Of a stretch of 64,000 nt of DNA, positions 25,301-37,733 are shown in pieces. How positions within the stretch are numbered: the stretch's first letter is position 1; the number at the start of each line of letters is the position of its first letter. The position numbers were made by a program, and so were the translations under genes. The notes beneath the pieces are model-generated. The model made no database searches and was not told the origin of the DNA. It saw only the letters and a program-made list of their open reading frames with translations. Origin of the DNA: Lithospermum erythrorhizon (Eukaryota; Streptophyta; Magnoliopsida; Boraginales; Boraginaceae); the NCBI GenBank assembly GCA_019722365.1, contig JADFUC010000647.1:29431-93430 (forward strand). Reading direction: 5' to 3'.

Positions 25301-28300
25301 CTACATTATCTAAAATAAATTGATCATCCATCCAGTTGATTAGGGTTCATAATTATCATGATTGGTGCAAAACTATTACTCTCTCTCTATTTGCGTAGTG
25401 CGTAGTATTGATAAGGGCGATCATATGATGAAAATACTCTTCAAGGTGAAGAGTCAAAAAGCACAGCAGTAGTGATGCTAAGTTTGTTTTAAAATTCAAA
25501 ACTCTATTGAGAGAAGTTCTTGGGTTAATTAATCATTGTGGGGAAATTGTCAAAGAAGTTAAATGGAATATTTGAAGTTTTGTATTACGAAAAAAAAAAT
25601 ATCGGGATGCATGATGTGTTTTAGCTTTCTCAAATCTTATGACTAGTCATACTTGACTATTTATGGACTTCAAGAAGATTTATGAAGATTTGAGGCAAAG
25701 TTAGCACTACTTTACAAGTTCGACTTTAGGTCGATAGGAAGGCAATGGTTGTCATGTGTTTTCTCACGGGGGCACCTCACGGTCGAGTCTTCAAATCTCA
25801 AATCGACAGTTCGAAGAGAATTTTTGGATTGGCAGATATGCTTTTCTCAGTTGCTCGATGCGAATAGTCTCTTACTCTGTTTCCAAATTCTAATAGTTGG
25901 TTGAAGTAAGTGGGTGTCTCAAATTTGTTCCATCTATACGGTGAGACTCACGGGTCCCCGTACTCTCAAAAGCGAATATCGTGTGGGGCCAAATCTGGTT
26001 AGTTAATGGTTTGTCTTATTGTCTGGCTTTGGTCATTTGAGCGTCATTTTATGAAAACGAGGAACAACGATAGGAGAACTTCTGCTGTGTTGTCCTTGTA
26101 ATGTAGGATTCTTTAAAAGGTTCATCTACGCTGACCCATTGCTTCTTGCTTGATTGGGTGGCAGGAATGCATGAATAATCTCCTGCGTCTTGAGAAATGT
26201 CATTGATCTGCAGTTGCCCTGAAATCATGTCAGTAATTCAGTATTTTTAATATTACCAATCGATACGCTTCTAAACGATGTTACTTTGTTGATCTGACTA
26301 ATTCATGAAGTTATTGAACTAGAATCATTAACCTCTCTCTAAAATGTTTTTGTAATAATATTTTACATTTACCTAAATTTTGTTTAACCTCGCATCGTCG
26401 ATCGAACTTTACTGTAAACTAAATTGTTTGTGTATCTTTCTATCAGTTGTTATTTGTTTACCGAGAGGATCTTCGGCGAATAGATTATTGGTAAGGGATG
26501 ATATGAATCTAGAGGATTATACATCTTCAGATGTCTCCAATCATCTAATTTAAGAATGTTAGAGTGTGCAGTACTTCCTATGAAACAAGATTTATGCGTT
26601 GGGCCGTCCATCTGGGAGTCACAGAGAAATGTGTATCCATGATTTAATTCCGTGTACGCTTTTAGGTGTGGTAGGTTGCTAAAAGCTCTTGCTCCTTTTG
26701 AATTAATTCGTTGAATATTGAAATATTTAGAATTAACTTTCTCACCTCTTGTTTGTCTAGTAGTCTTGGGCCATTTTTGTTGCTTTTGTGGATGATTATT
26801 CTCGTGTGACTTGATTATTTTATTAAAAGCGTCGTCCCCGAATTATTTATTTTCGTACCTTTTGTGTGTGGTAAAACTTCAATTCAATCTTATTAAAATT
26901 CTAGGAAGTAATAATGTAAAAGAAATGTGTAGGATGTTTTTGAAAATTATATTAAGTAATATATTGCGCATGCAATGTGTTGATACTCTCCGTACCGAGA
27001 ATGGTGTCGCGAGAACAATAATAGACATCTCTGAAAATAGCTAGAGATTTATTATTTAATGACGGATATCTAAAAGCACTTTCGGGCGTGTTCGTGTTTT
27101 CTAATAAATCGTGGCCATTAGTTTTTAAATGGTGAGTGCCAAACATCATATTTCTTTCTTGAGGACTTGTTCCTTCCTGATGATCTAAAGAGTGTTTGGA
27201 TGCTGTTTTGTTGGGATGTTAAGTCCTGGTTACCAAGTGGAATTCCCGAGTCTTTCGAGTGTATTTGTCTTTCTCGCTATCAAGGAAGGATTCTGAGATG
27301 GTATTCCACATCTCTAAAGAAATATATTTAATTTTAATGATATTGCTTTCTTTGAGAATACACGCTGCTACTTCGCCAGATATTAAAACTCGAGGGAAAA
27401 TGATGATTTGTTGTTTGTGCCGCATAGTTAAGTCATTGTTGGAAAATACCATGACCGTACTCAAGTGTCTCCGCCAGACCGCTGCGAGCGTGTATATGGG
27501 GCGTAAGCTTCGATAATGTTCACAATCCTCGTGTCCCCGATTAATGTCCCGGCCAGATACTGCTAGTCCTTGAGATCAAGGCTGGGTAAAAAGAAGTTGT
27601 ACTTTATCTACATTAACTAACATGTATGATCATTTGTCTCATTAAATACCGATTCGTTTGTTGCTTCCTTGATTTACATGTTTTCTCCTACAGCTGACTC
27701 TGATGGTGAAGACTAAATATAATAATAATGGTATGGGATTTGGTAGACTTACTTTTGTGTAGGAAAAGCAGGTTGTTGGTGCAAATGGGTGTTTTCTTTA
27801 AAACTAATCGGATGGATCGATTGCTCGATTAAAAGCTCTTGTTGCCAAGTGTTATCTTGAACTTATGATGTTTGATTATTTAAATGCTTTTGTAAATTAC
27901 AAATTAACATATGATTGTTCCTTTCTTTAGGCGCACTTATATGACTAACGAGTTGTATCGACTTGATGCTCAAAGAATGTTTTCGCCGATTGATTTTGAG
28001 GAAGAACTATATATGAACTTAACTTCTTGTGTGTTTGTTCTTCATTTAACAGAAAGTATATGGGCAAATGAGGAAGAAAGTACATTATCTTTAAAAGCTC
28101 TTTTTATGGGTTGAAATAGGTTACAATCATGGTATGAAAAGTTTAGTGAAGCTATCAAACGATTCGAGGATCTTTGGCTTGTGTAAATGCGATGAATTTG
28201 TGTTGTCTGGCTTGATGCATTCTACTTGTTTGCCATGTTGATGATATTTGTTATTACCGGAAGTGATTGTGTCGATATTACATCTCTGAGAAGTCTTTCT

Positions 28301-31300
28301 TTGAATCAGTTCCATACTAAGATGCAGATGCGTTGAAATATTTTTTGGACGTTGAAGTTAGCGAGAACAAGAAGAGGCATTTTCTGTCACGGGAGAAAAT
28401 ACGTGATGAACTGGCACAAAAGCTGAAAAGGAGGTGGGTTTAAAGCCGTGGCTCATTAAACCAAGCGTTTAACTACCAGCATGATGGAAAATTATTTGAC
28501 AATCTAAGGTATTGGAGAGTTGGTTGGGAAGTGCAAGATTATCTTAGAATAACTTTTCGACACGATATAACATTCTTGTCGATAAAGATTTATGATTCAT
28601 GTAGAAATCAACATTAAATTATTAAGGAGGCTACAGAAGCATATATTATGTTATACCGAAGGAGCACCGGGATGAGATATCTGTGTGCGTCATGTGAATC
28701 TAAACCACTTCGAGTGTTCTTGGAGCTTCAGTTGGCGAGTGCAGAATTGATAGAAGGTCGACAAGCGGATTTATTGTGTGTTTGTTGGAGGAAATGCGGT
28801 TTCATAAAAAAGCAAGAAGTAGAATGTTGCATGGTTATCAATTAAGAAATAGATATAGGGCTATGGCGAGGAGTCTGACATGTGAGATTAATGTGGATAT
28901 TTCATATCTTAAAGAGATTGAGCGACAGATTCAGCTAAACTATGGTGCGACAATTAGGTTGCTCTTCCTTAGAGGCTGGTCGGTGTTCCGTGACGAGCAG
29001 ACTAAACACGTTAAGGCGGTGCCATTTTGTTGATAATTGAGGAATGAGTTGATTACTACGGGTTATATGAAGAGTGAAGATTTAGATTTATTACTTAAAA
29101 GGCTTTAATGGGAATACGGATGGATATTTATGTGATAAGCTGCGTAGGTGCATCTGATCGAGCTTGAGGAGAAGTATTGAATATTGAGAATATCTTGCCA
29201 TTAATGGCTTTCCTTTTGGCTGATGGTACATGTGGATAAATATAGGATGCTATGTCGTTGAATACGCGCAAAATACGAATACGGATTTTAAAAGCTTGGC
29301 GTATTCGTTTACTCGTATGGTACGTATTCGGGACATTGTTATGTACCTTGAGCCCAGTCATCTACTCTGTCAAATTTCGTAGATCTTTTCTAAAATTGAG
29401 TGGAGATGTATTAATTGACAAGTCTGAATTATTTTTTGTTTTGGTAACTTTAGCGTTTCTTGAATTCATATATTACATGTCGATACTTTCGACTAGTATG
29501 ACAAAGTCAGCAATAACATCGGGCATCAGGTGGTCCGTTTAAGGCAAGCAAGTGGTCACAGCTTTTTTATTTTGGTTGATTAACTATGAAAGTAAATAAT
29601 TAATATTACTGTAAGTGATTAAGTGAACATGATCGTGCCTCTACAGTATAAATTACTCCACCATCCCGAAACTTAAGATTGTGAAGTTTCACATATTATT
29701 AAAATGCATTAAAATTGACTATCTTTTTAGGATGGACCGAAGGACAAAGGGAGGTAGAATTAATTACTGATATCAATGACTACCGACCAATTATGAGGTG
29801 AAAAATCCAAGAAAAAAGAAATTACCACCAAGGACTTCAGGTATCCCAGTATTGCAGGCTTTCCAGCTTCCAATATCTTCTCCGCCTCTTCTGTCGTCGT
29901 TACATTGTACAACTCAGGTCCTGTCTTCTTCTTAACCCACGCAACAATAGCATCTCTTCAGCAAACCAAAAAAAGTTTAAGCAAGACAAATTAATAGTTA
30001 ATCTGTGCCCACTAAATATGCAGGGCTATTCGCAGATCAACTGACTACAACAACAAAAAAATTCTTAGATTTTGAACTAATTCAATAAAATTTTATGTTT
30101 TAACTCGTCCAATGCCAAAATGAGGGCCTATTAATTCTATACTACCTCCATAAGTATTTAAATTTCGAATTCAAACTCTTTTATTATCTCTGTAGATTGG
30201 TGAAAATATATCAACAGATACTACTTTCAACCTACATTACTATAAACATGATAGTTGTGATTCCAATCAAGGTTTTTGTAGGTCAACTGCTTGGTTATTA
30301 ATTTGGCAATCCTTTATCAAACTAAACGATCTTTTTGAGATGGAGGGAGTAAATACATAGATCGTACTACTCAGTAATCAACTAAACCGTCCCAAATTAT
30401 TATCAGAACTGATTGCTAAATATAACAAATTAGATAAGACCAAAAGCAGCAATCGTAACAATGTAGCAGGAAGTTGACATTTTGAGAACAACTATGAAGT
30501 ATCAGACACTTACTCTATCCAAATAAGATAGGCAAATTAAACACTTTATTTTCTATGTTAAAAGATTAACAAAATTTGCAACCATAATCGACACTCATAA
30601 CTTACGATTTAAACAAATTTAAAAAGACAAACATCAAAATCTTAAACTACGAAAATCATTTGGGAAAGAGATAGTCACAACAATCGGAATGATGTAGCAA
30701 AAAGTCCACAATTATGAAACATCACACACTTGCCCCAATCTAAATGGACCTTAATCAACACTCATAAACACTTACTTGGTGCGTTCACCATTATAGAGCT
30801 TATGAACACCATCAACAAACAAGTAAACAGTAGGGAACCCCTCCACCTCATACTTCTGAGAAAGCTCACTCTCCTCCGTCGCGTCCACCTTCGCCAAAAC
30901 CACCGTCGCCGCCGCCTTCAACTCAGTAGCCGCCGCCGCATACTCCGGCGCCAAAGACTGACAATGCCCACACCAAGGAGCATAAAACTCAACCATCACA
31001 TACTTATTATTCTCAATAACTTGATCGAAATTAGTAGCATTCAAAACCACCACATCTTTTTCATCAACTTGTGGCGCTCCAATCTCATCCCAAGCGGACT
31101 CATCACCTCCCTCGTCGTTTAAGTCATCGTAGTTTTCGAAATCATGCGGGCTTTCATCGTCGTAGTATCCGAGGTGGTTCATCGAATCGGACGCTTCTTC
31201 TTCATCTTCAAGGAAGCTCAGATCTTCCTCTTCCAAAGACGACGTTGTTTTCAAGAATACGAAAATGGATAAAATGAGGAAACATTTAATGTTTAATTTG

Positions 31301-31308
31301 GTAGCCAT
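22369..31308 (-). CDS. Protein disulfide isomerase, plant PDIL1-4 type; exon 3 damaged
   Basis: PDI makes and reshuffles disulfide bonds in the ER. Inferred exons: 30776-31308, 29826-29955, about 24641-24790 (damaged), 24443-24561, 24285-24365, 24036-24122, 23879-23953, 23716-23784, 23559-23639, 23331-23465, 22946-23002, 22369-22554. Exon 1 encodes a signal peptide (about residues 1-24), an acidic stretch, and the first thioredoxin domain with CGHC at 113-116. The exon starting at 23465 carries the second domain, 'IYAPWCGHCQALEP'. All exons but the third are open, with phases that fit. The start at 31308 precedes the signal peptide; an upstream in-frame ATG would bury it. Exon 3 has indels and stops and sits 15 bases from a copia LTR. 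Skipping it gives a frameshift and a stop within nine codons. The C-terminus ends 'LLHRN' without KDEL. It is closest to the Arabidopsis PDIL1-3/1-4 group. It is probably a non-producing copy unless exon 3 is misassembled. Confidence 0.85.
23710..23716 (-). other. GC-AG intron donor in the PDI gene
   Basis: The intron after the exon that ends 'DPIPET' begins GCAAGT in place of GTAAGT. The flanking exons are in frame only with this junction, and the next exon starts 'NEGDVKVVVG'. GC-AG introns are a known minority class in plants. Confidence 0.65.
24641..24790 (-). pseudogene. Damaged PDI exon 3
   Basis: Read on the minus strand, the exon opens with 'GSESYELAAAS', matching the family 'G.E...L.AASK.EDDVNFYQT'. 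It then shifts frame and resumes with 'LFHIDSEVKQPALVMIKKDE', matching the family 'LFH.DPE.KRPALV.VKKE'. Several small deletions lie between, many within short runs of one base, and a TAG stop falls near the 3' end. No AG acceptor is seen directly before 'GSES'. The first base of the copia LTR is 15 bases upstream. Confidence 0.75.
24806..29300 (+). mobile_element. Decayed Ty1/copia element inside a PDI intron
   Basis: The 5' LTR starts at 24806 with 'tgttagaatattgagaatat'. A related LTR starts at about 29175 with 'tattgaatattgagaatatc', just after a purine-rich tract (29163-29174). Between them, plus-strand pol fragments are in order. Integrase is near 26785 ('FVAFVDDYSRV', family 'F.DDYSR') and 26970 ('LRTENGV'). 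The integrase C-terminus is near 27190-27370. Reverse transcriptase runs from 27730, with 'FEEELYMN' near 27990 and 'WYEKFSEAIKRF' near 28130. RNase H is near 28850-29030 ('YRAMARSLTCEI', 'DEQTKHV'). Stops and shifts are frequent. It lies antisense to the PDI gene. The LTRs differ enough to indicate an old insertion. LTR 3' ends and target duplication are unclear. Confidence 0.8.
29656..29754. mobile_element. Stowaway-like MITE, decayed
   Basis: It begins 'ctccaccatcccgaaactta' after TA and ends 'ggatggaccgaaggacaaag' plus 'ggagg' before TA. These resemble the Stowaway end consensus CTCCCTCCGTCCC in inverted orientation. It lies in PDI intron 2, next to exon 2. Confidence 0.5.
30142..30349. 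mobile_element. Stowaway-like MITE in PDI intron 1
   Basis: The ends are 'ctacctccataagtatttaa' and 'ctttttgagatggagggag', inverted with mismatches and directly flanked by TA on both sides (30140-30141 and 30350-30351). The length of 208 bp, TA target duplication and CTCCCTCC-type ends fit the Stowaway (Tc1/mariner) MITE class. Confidence 0.7.
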
Positions 31309-31416
31309 AATAAAATGTTGGTTTAGGGTTTGGGGAATTTTAAGGTGAAGAGGTTTTATTACAAACCTCTGCTTCACAGGTGCTCGGTTTTAATTGGGTG
31401 GAGGAAGAGGTTAGGA

Positions 31417-31435
31417 CCAATAAGGAGTAGCCACG
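31417..31435 (+). promoter_or_regulatory. Exact ER stress response element (ERSE) upstream of PDI
   Basis: CCAAT (31417-31421), nine bases, then CCACG (31431-31435) matches the ERSE consensus CCAAT-N9-CCACG exactly. It is about 110 bases upstream of the PDI start codon on the opposite strand; ERSE acts in either orientation. The CCACG overlaps a CACGTG G-box core. In plants ERSE is bound by bZIP28 with NF-Y in the unfolded protein response, which induces PDI genes, so the context agrees with the gene's role. Confidence 0.8.
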
Positions 31436-31439
31436 TGTG

Positions 31440-33590
31440 TCATGTGAGTCATTGTACTGCTTATAGTTTTCAGACATGGAAACAAGTCTATCAAAAAGTC
31501 ATCAGAAGTAGATCTAGGAATATTTCTAAACTCCCATAACAGTACTCCTTCCATGATAATATGGATCAAGGGAATCCTCGTTAAAATAATACACTCCTCT
31601 GTGTTTTAAGGTATGGAGAAGTTAAAACTGGCCAAATTTATTTTTAAAATGAAAATTAATACAAGATATCTTTCTTGTATCATAAACATGTATTTTAGTT
31701 TATTAAATGTCTTTGAAAATATATATTTTAAAGAATAAACAAAACCAATGCGTTGAGCGTATGTCTTGGATTGAATTGTCTTGGAAATAGTTTGGCTGTA
31801 AAAATACAAAATTATTCTTTAAAAAAATCATTACTGTTTTTCAAATGGATTTTCTTCTTAACCGTCAAGAGATACCACTTTCAGTCTATTAACCTACTGC
31901 CCAATCCCCAACAATACAGCCCATTTATCTGTCATTTTGTCTTGCCGAATCCTGTTTATTAAGTTTCTTTGATTATTCTTTTACATATACAAAATCTATA
32001 AACCACTTTTCTCACTGCAAAACTTTGATTTTGTCTTTGAAGACTTGAACTTGACACTAAATTATTATTAAAGTTCTACGCTCTTCCATAATCTCTGAAA
32101 CAAAAGAAAATTTTAGCGTTCTTGGAAATTTGTGTAAGTTAATGATAAAAATATATATTTTAAAGATATGTTATATGTGTTTGTTATTTAGAGATTTGAG
32201 GTTTTTATGAGTTGAATTTTGTTAATTTAAAAGTTTGGATCAATTTCATATTTTTAACAAATCGATGTTATGTGTGTTATTGTGTTTTATTGATTTGGTT
32301 TTGAGAGTTTATTATTTGGAGTTTTAACAAAGCATTGAATCTTTTTATTTTGACTTGTGTTGCTGATGTTTTGGTTGCTTTATGTTGTACGTTACGTGAC
32401 TTAGATGTTAATCTTGTAGTATTATATTTTGTCATAGATTGGTTAATTAATTGACTTATTTAGAAATTGATATAGATACCTGTTGTGAGTAAGCTTATAA
32501 TTCGATGTAATACAATATAATTTGATATAAATAATTATAATCGATTATACCGCATTATAATCATTATACATTATCATTATCACATTGTATTAATTTTGAT
32601 ATTTCATAGAACAATATAAAAATATGGCCAGACGATGGGGTTCAGTTAAAAAACATGACATATTTGGCATGTAGATTTAGTAACAACACGACGCGAGGAT
32701 TGAATAGCTCGGACATTCAAAGTGTGACAAACTTACAAGCATAGAACATAAGATCGAATTGACTATAGATAATCATTGTACTATTCATATATGAAGAAAT
32801 AAATTACTTGTATTTCATATTTAATGTCAACATTATATTTTTCTTGTATAAATAGAAATTAAAGTACATTAGGTATTTAATGAAAAATATTACATAATTA
32901 AATTGTACATTATGTTATTACATGCCCGGCTTTTACAAATTATAATGCATGATAGCGATGTTATAATGTATTATACAAGATTATAGTATAATAAAATATA
33001 ATGCATGGTAATGTGTTATAATGTATTATAATTGATTATAATGTATTTATAATTTCATAATAAATATATATTCAAACACAACAAAATCTTAAAGATATTA
33101 ACAAATATACAACAAACATTTAGCCTCAAAATTAAAATTTTATGAAAAAATGAAGTATATAAAATTTAGATTTGTTTAAATATATACTACAATATCAAAT
33201 TAGCAGGAGCTTAACTGGGTTTATTAGGAATTGTAAGTAAAAGAGTGAAGGAGAACTTAGAGAAGGTAGGAGGAATTTAGAGTTGAGAGTAGAAATGAAA
33301 TGAATTTTTGAAGAATGATGGGATGGAAGTTGGGAGTTTATTTAATGAGGGTTATAATAGTCATTTTCATATAAAAGTGATAGTTTTTCAAATAAGCGAT
33401 ATATTGTATTATTTAGGCAAATTTGGGTGTTGACCTATGGTATTTTGCCAAATTTCTCATTATTCCATGACCGTATTGTTTCTGCCAATTCTCAGCCTTC
33501 ACTTATCTTATTATAGTTTGTTTGGCTAAAGCTTTATTTTTTAACTTATAAGTTACAATACAATTTAGAAGTATAAGAAGGTTATAATTT
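31440..33590. other. Intergenic, AT-rich, with an imperfect inverted-repeat element
   Basis: No gene was seen. At about 32490-33065 many copies of 'ttataatgtattata' and 'attataatcgattata' type palindromes form an AT-rich imperfect inverted repeat, probably a decayed MITE. Near 33515 'gtttggctaaagctttattt' followed by 'aacttataagttacaa' also looks like a MITE end. Confidence 0.45.
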
Positions 33591-34640
33591 GTTTTGATGA
33601 AGCGATCAAAGATTTTGGGTCATGAAGCGAAGATATCTTGTGTATACAAGAAGGTGAGTGGGAGTTATATAGCCTTTATAGTCTTGTATGCCGATGACAT
33701 ACTAATCATTGGTAACAATGTAGAGTTACTAAACTCAGTCAAGGATTGGTTGTGCAAATATTTCTTAATGAAGGACTTGAACGAAGCACAGTACATTCTC
33801 GGAATCAAAATTCATCGAGATCGAGCCAACCGGCTAATTGGACTTTGCCAGGACACCTATAAATAAAAAAGGTGTTGCAAAGGTTCAAAATAGATGATTC
33901 CAAAAGGTCATCTCCCCATGAGACATGGAGTTCAGCTTCAGCCAGTCCTGATGTCCCGCCCATTAGTCTTTGGGATAGACGAAGATGAAGGGCAATACCT
34001 TATGCTTAGGTTATAGGGTCATCATGTATGCCATGTTTAAATGCTGTAATCCGATGTGTCGTATCTTATTCTAGAATCTTTACCGGTAATCACCAAGCTA
34101 ATCCCGAGGCGAGCCGTCGGATTCTGATGAAAGGGCATCTTGAAGTATACGAGAAGAAGCCCAAGATGTAATTCTTGGTATATAGTGGAGACTAGAAGAT
34201 GGTTATGCCAGTACCGTGCGGTTCAAATTGGCGAGATGATTACGTTTGATGCAGATGCGTGTTTTGTCTCGATGAAGCGGTATCTTGGAGAAGTTCCAAG
34301 CAGTACGGTAGCGATTCCTACTACGGAATACGTACATTCGTCGGACGCTGTAAAAGAAAACATTGGTTAAAATTCGTGGCGGTGGGGTTGTCGGCGTTGA
34401 AGGATAGTAGGAATTGTTGCATGTGATCTTTTGGTGCCATTGCTCGAGCCAAGGAACCACGAGCATCACAAATCGAGCATGTGCAGAGAAGTATCACGAT
34501 TAGAGGCATTAGCAGCAGGGTGTCAAAGTATGTAAAGTAGAAAGCAGTATGTTGCCGACCGCTTCACCAACCACTATCTCGGGCAAAACATGATGAGCAT
34601 GTAGCGAACATTAGTCTTAAGGCAAATGTCGCGGTGGCGA
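33590..34640 (+). mobile_element. Ty1/copia fragment: RT end and RNase H
   Basis: The open frame at 33594-33866 carries 'CVYKKVSGSYIAFIVLYADD' and 'ILGIKIHRDRANRLIGLCQ', the copia reverse transcriptase active site and the block after it; the site reads YADD where copia usually has YVDD. Downstream, broken frames continue into RNase H: 'AVSWRSSKQ' near 34280, and a piece like 'GAIARAKEPR' near 34430 (family 'GAIAQAKEPRSHQ'). The N-terminal half of pol is absent. Confidence 0.85.
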
Positions 34641-36010
34641 TGGGATTCGGTGGTGGGGTTGATATTTATGCTTGTTATGTGAACAATAGTGAATAGAACT
34701 ACATATATCCAATTTGTTTGTTCATTAATACATGTGTTTATATGTTACATATAACTTTTGTTGTTTCCTCATCGAGTGAAAAATGAAGTCCTGAGCTACC
34801 ATACAATTTCTAGAGCCTTCGAAATATTGACAAGAGGACCTTTTTTCGATCTAGAAATATAAAGTAGCCATTCACACTTGGTCAGGATAACTTGATGCAG
34901 GCGGCAAGCATTCGATGACGACATAGTGATTGATGATCAAAGAGCTTACCAAGTTTGATCAATCTTATAGACTATCGGTTTAGCGAGGCTTGAGATTAGC
35001 CGTACCAAAATCATAGAAGATATGTATATGTGTCCTATGATATTTGATTAAATTAAGTTTAACAATTCTTAAAACTGCGTATATAACTACTTATATTGCC
35101 AGTTTGTGTGTTTTGACTATGTCAAGGTATGCCAAGCGGAGATATAGGGCATATGTTGGGTAATCTGATAAGTAGCATTAGGTGTTGATATATTATAAGG
35201 GATTTATCCGTCCTTGATATATAAGGTAGGTCACCGGGCCTCACCGAATGGGTTTTGGGTTAGTTTATGGACATGCATAGTACATGATTCGATTCGGCTA
35301 AGTAAGAAAGTGGTGGGTGTTTTAAGCGGCTTTTTATGGAGATCGGCGTGAAATAAAGGTGTAAAGTAATCGTCGAGGGGAGTGGGAGTGTTTGCAGATC
35401 AGTATTTTGATTTACATAATTATGCGGGTGCGACAATTGTTGTAACGATTCACTTACTAATTACAGTTAAATGAGATTATTCAAACTAAGTGTTCAATAA
35501 ATAGTAATTATAAATTACTAAAAATGTAACTCGCGTGTATCCGGGGTTATGCCAATTCTTCCAGATCGAAACATAATGAATATAATAAATAATAATAGTC
35601 GATTATATTATTATCGACTAATATTAATAGAGCCCAGAAAATCGCACACATACAATGGCGTTGAGTTATATTCATGTAAATTAAATCGAGATTGGTAAAT
35701 TGGAGTTGATTTAAGCCGTGAATCACACGTCGAGTTTTGCGTTGATAATGTAAAATACCAAAATTGAACCAAAACCCGAATCGATTAACTTGCTACTACA
35801 ATTGGCGGTTTAACGAGGGAAGCTTATTAGTAACTTGCTAAGTTACTTACTCGTTAGTAATAAGTTAGTTAACGACTTGAGTTAGCTATTTATAAATTGA
35901 CTATTAGGCCGAAACCAAAATGAGCTATATAAGTATTAAATGAAAAACCTAAGCATTTTTAGCAGCGGAAGTGTTATAGGAGATGTGCGTCAAAATAGAA
36001 TCACTGACAG
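34641..36010 (+). mobile_element. Probable 3' LTR and tail of the copia fragment
   Basis: A purine-rich tract at about 34628-34662 ends the RNase H region and is followed by LTR-like non-coding DNA. The stretch 'gggatttatccgtccttgat' then 'ataaggtaggtcaccgggcc' at 35199-35240 is of a kind I associate with copia LTRs in eudicots. A second LTR copy was not seen, so the limits are approximate. A short palindromic stretch around 35835-35880 repeats 'ttactaac' and 'gttagtaa'. Confidence 0.45.
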
Positions 36011-37733
36011 CTTTCAGTAAGTTTTCTTTAGAACTACCGAAGATTGAGCCCAGAAGGTAGAGGAAAGAAAAAACACGGTTTTCTTCGATTGCTTTGGTCG
36101 AACAAGGGGAGGGAGGAGAGAAATTTTTGCCTTCCTGAGCATGAATGAGTAAGGCAAAAGCCCTTTCTTCCTCATGCCCGTAGGGAGTAGAATTCGCATG
36201 TAGTGAAATTTTGTCAAAGCGTTTATGCTTTTATAGTTTAATTTGACCTTGGATGTTATAATCGCATTAGAGCTTGATATCGTTGTATGAATGTGACCTC
36301 TTAAACTCGATTGATAATAGACAAATATTAATTTGTATTCGCTGAACACTTCGCGTTTATATATTGAGTTATCGTGGGTATAATAAAGTAAATTACCCCT
36401 AATGTGACGTCGAATATCTAATACGAACATTTATTATACAATGAACATAAATATACTCAATCTTCACGCTTAATGATTAAATGGGTTTATACGAATTGTT
36501 CAATGACCTTGATTAAATATACCGTATTTCAGAAATATTTCATAATTTGGATGCTGATAAAAGAGCGGAGAGGTTGCAGTACCCGACAAGCATTCGCTTC
36601 AACACAACCAAAATTTTCGATGTCTCTTGTGGACAAATGTTAAATTAAAATTTGCATCCATACATGAGAACTTCTCAAAGGGGATAAGAGCCCATCCTGA
36701 AGACTTTAAGAGACATTCCATTGGTTGTTTTCGATCATTAAGAAAACTGGGACAATCATCCCAAGGCTCAAAAGAATTTTTGAGATCACCGTTGAGAAGT
36801 CGCACTTAATCATCTCAGGATCAGAGAACTCTGGTTGGAAGAGCAATTCATGATCCTACTTTATAATAATAACCACAGTCGAAGAAAGAAATCCTCCAAT
36901 AAGATTGACATAAACTACAAGTTCATCCGGAGAAGAACCAAGCAAAAAAACATGTAAGCTTTAAAGAGCTCTAAGATTCATCAAACGAGACTTCACCGTC
37001 TTGTGACTCCACGGGCTTATCTGATCCATTAGGGGTCATATTGTTCCGGGTTGATAATGACAAACCAATCTTTAATCTTTTTTACCCTACTCAAAATCAA
37101 TATTAACCAAAGTTTTCCTATGACTCTACTCAAAAATCAAAATCAATATTAACAAAATCAATATCCATCATGTCCACATCTACATTCTTAGCCCAAAAAT
37201 CAAGTATACCATTATAGAGAGCAACATGTTGAGCATGGTTGATGAAATAGAGATCAAGATAAATATTCAGAAATTTTTGGTCCAAGACAAATTTCAGCTA
37301 AGATAATAAATACCTTAATCTTCTTAAGGATGTATATCTACGAGTACTTAGAACAGAAGATCAAAGTTGGGCAACAACAACAAAGAATTATACAAGTACA
37401 TACAAATTCATGACACTGAGCTCACTATATATCATTTGGGTACTGTCCACAACAAAAAATCATATGAGGGTGTATAACAAGAAACGAAATCAATATACAG
37501 TTGTTGATTGAGAATGCATCCTCCATTTCATGTTTTCCTTTCTCCCATAGTCATCGTCGCTTGTAGATACAGAGGCTGCAAAGGATATCGGATCTCTATT
37601 GTTTTAAGACAGATTGAGATCTTCCGATCATACCATACTTACAGAAAAAATAGCATTGACCAACAACAATTCAAGGGAACAGCTCAATAACTGCAGACGA
37701 GAAACTAACCCATCCAGTATCATATAGGCTACG
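36011..37733 (-). other. Intergenic with unidentified coding-like pieces
   Basis: On the minus strand, about 37300-37130 is open and reads 'KFLNIYLDLYFINHAQHVAL', followed by an Asp-rich tail 'DVDMMDIDFVNIDFDF' and stop. Another open piece at about 36870-36640 reads 'FQPEFSDPEMIKCDFSTVIS'. Neither matched a family I know. They could be parts of a MULE-type transposon gene. Nothing else was recognised here. Confidence 0.3.

Noticed and set aside
25044..25331. Open frame of 95 residues on the minus strand, considered as the missing PDI exon
   Set aside because: It has no similarity to the expected PDI segment; the true, damaged exon was found at 24641-24790.
30730..31122. Open frame of 130 residues on the plus strand
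   Set aside because: It is the antisense shadow of PDI exon 1, which carries the thioredoxin fold and CGHC site.
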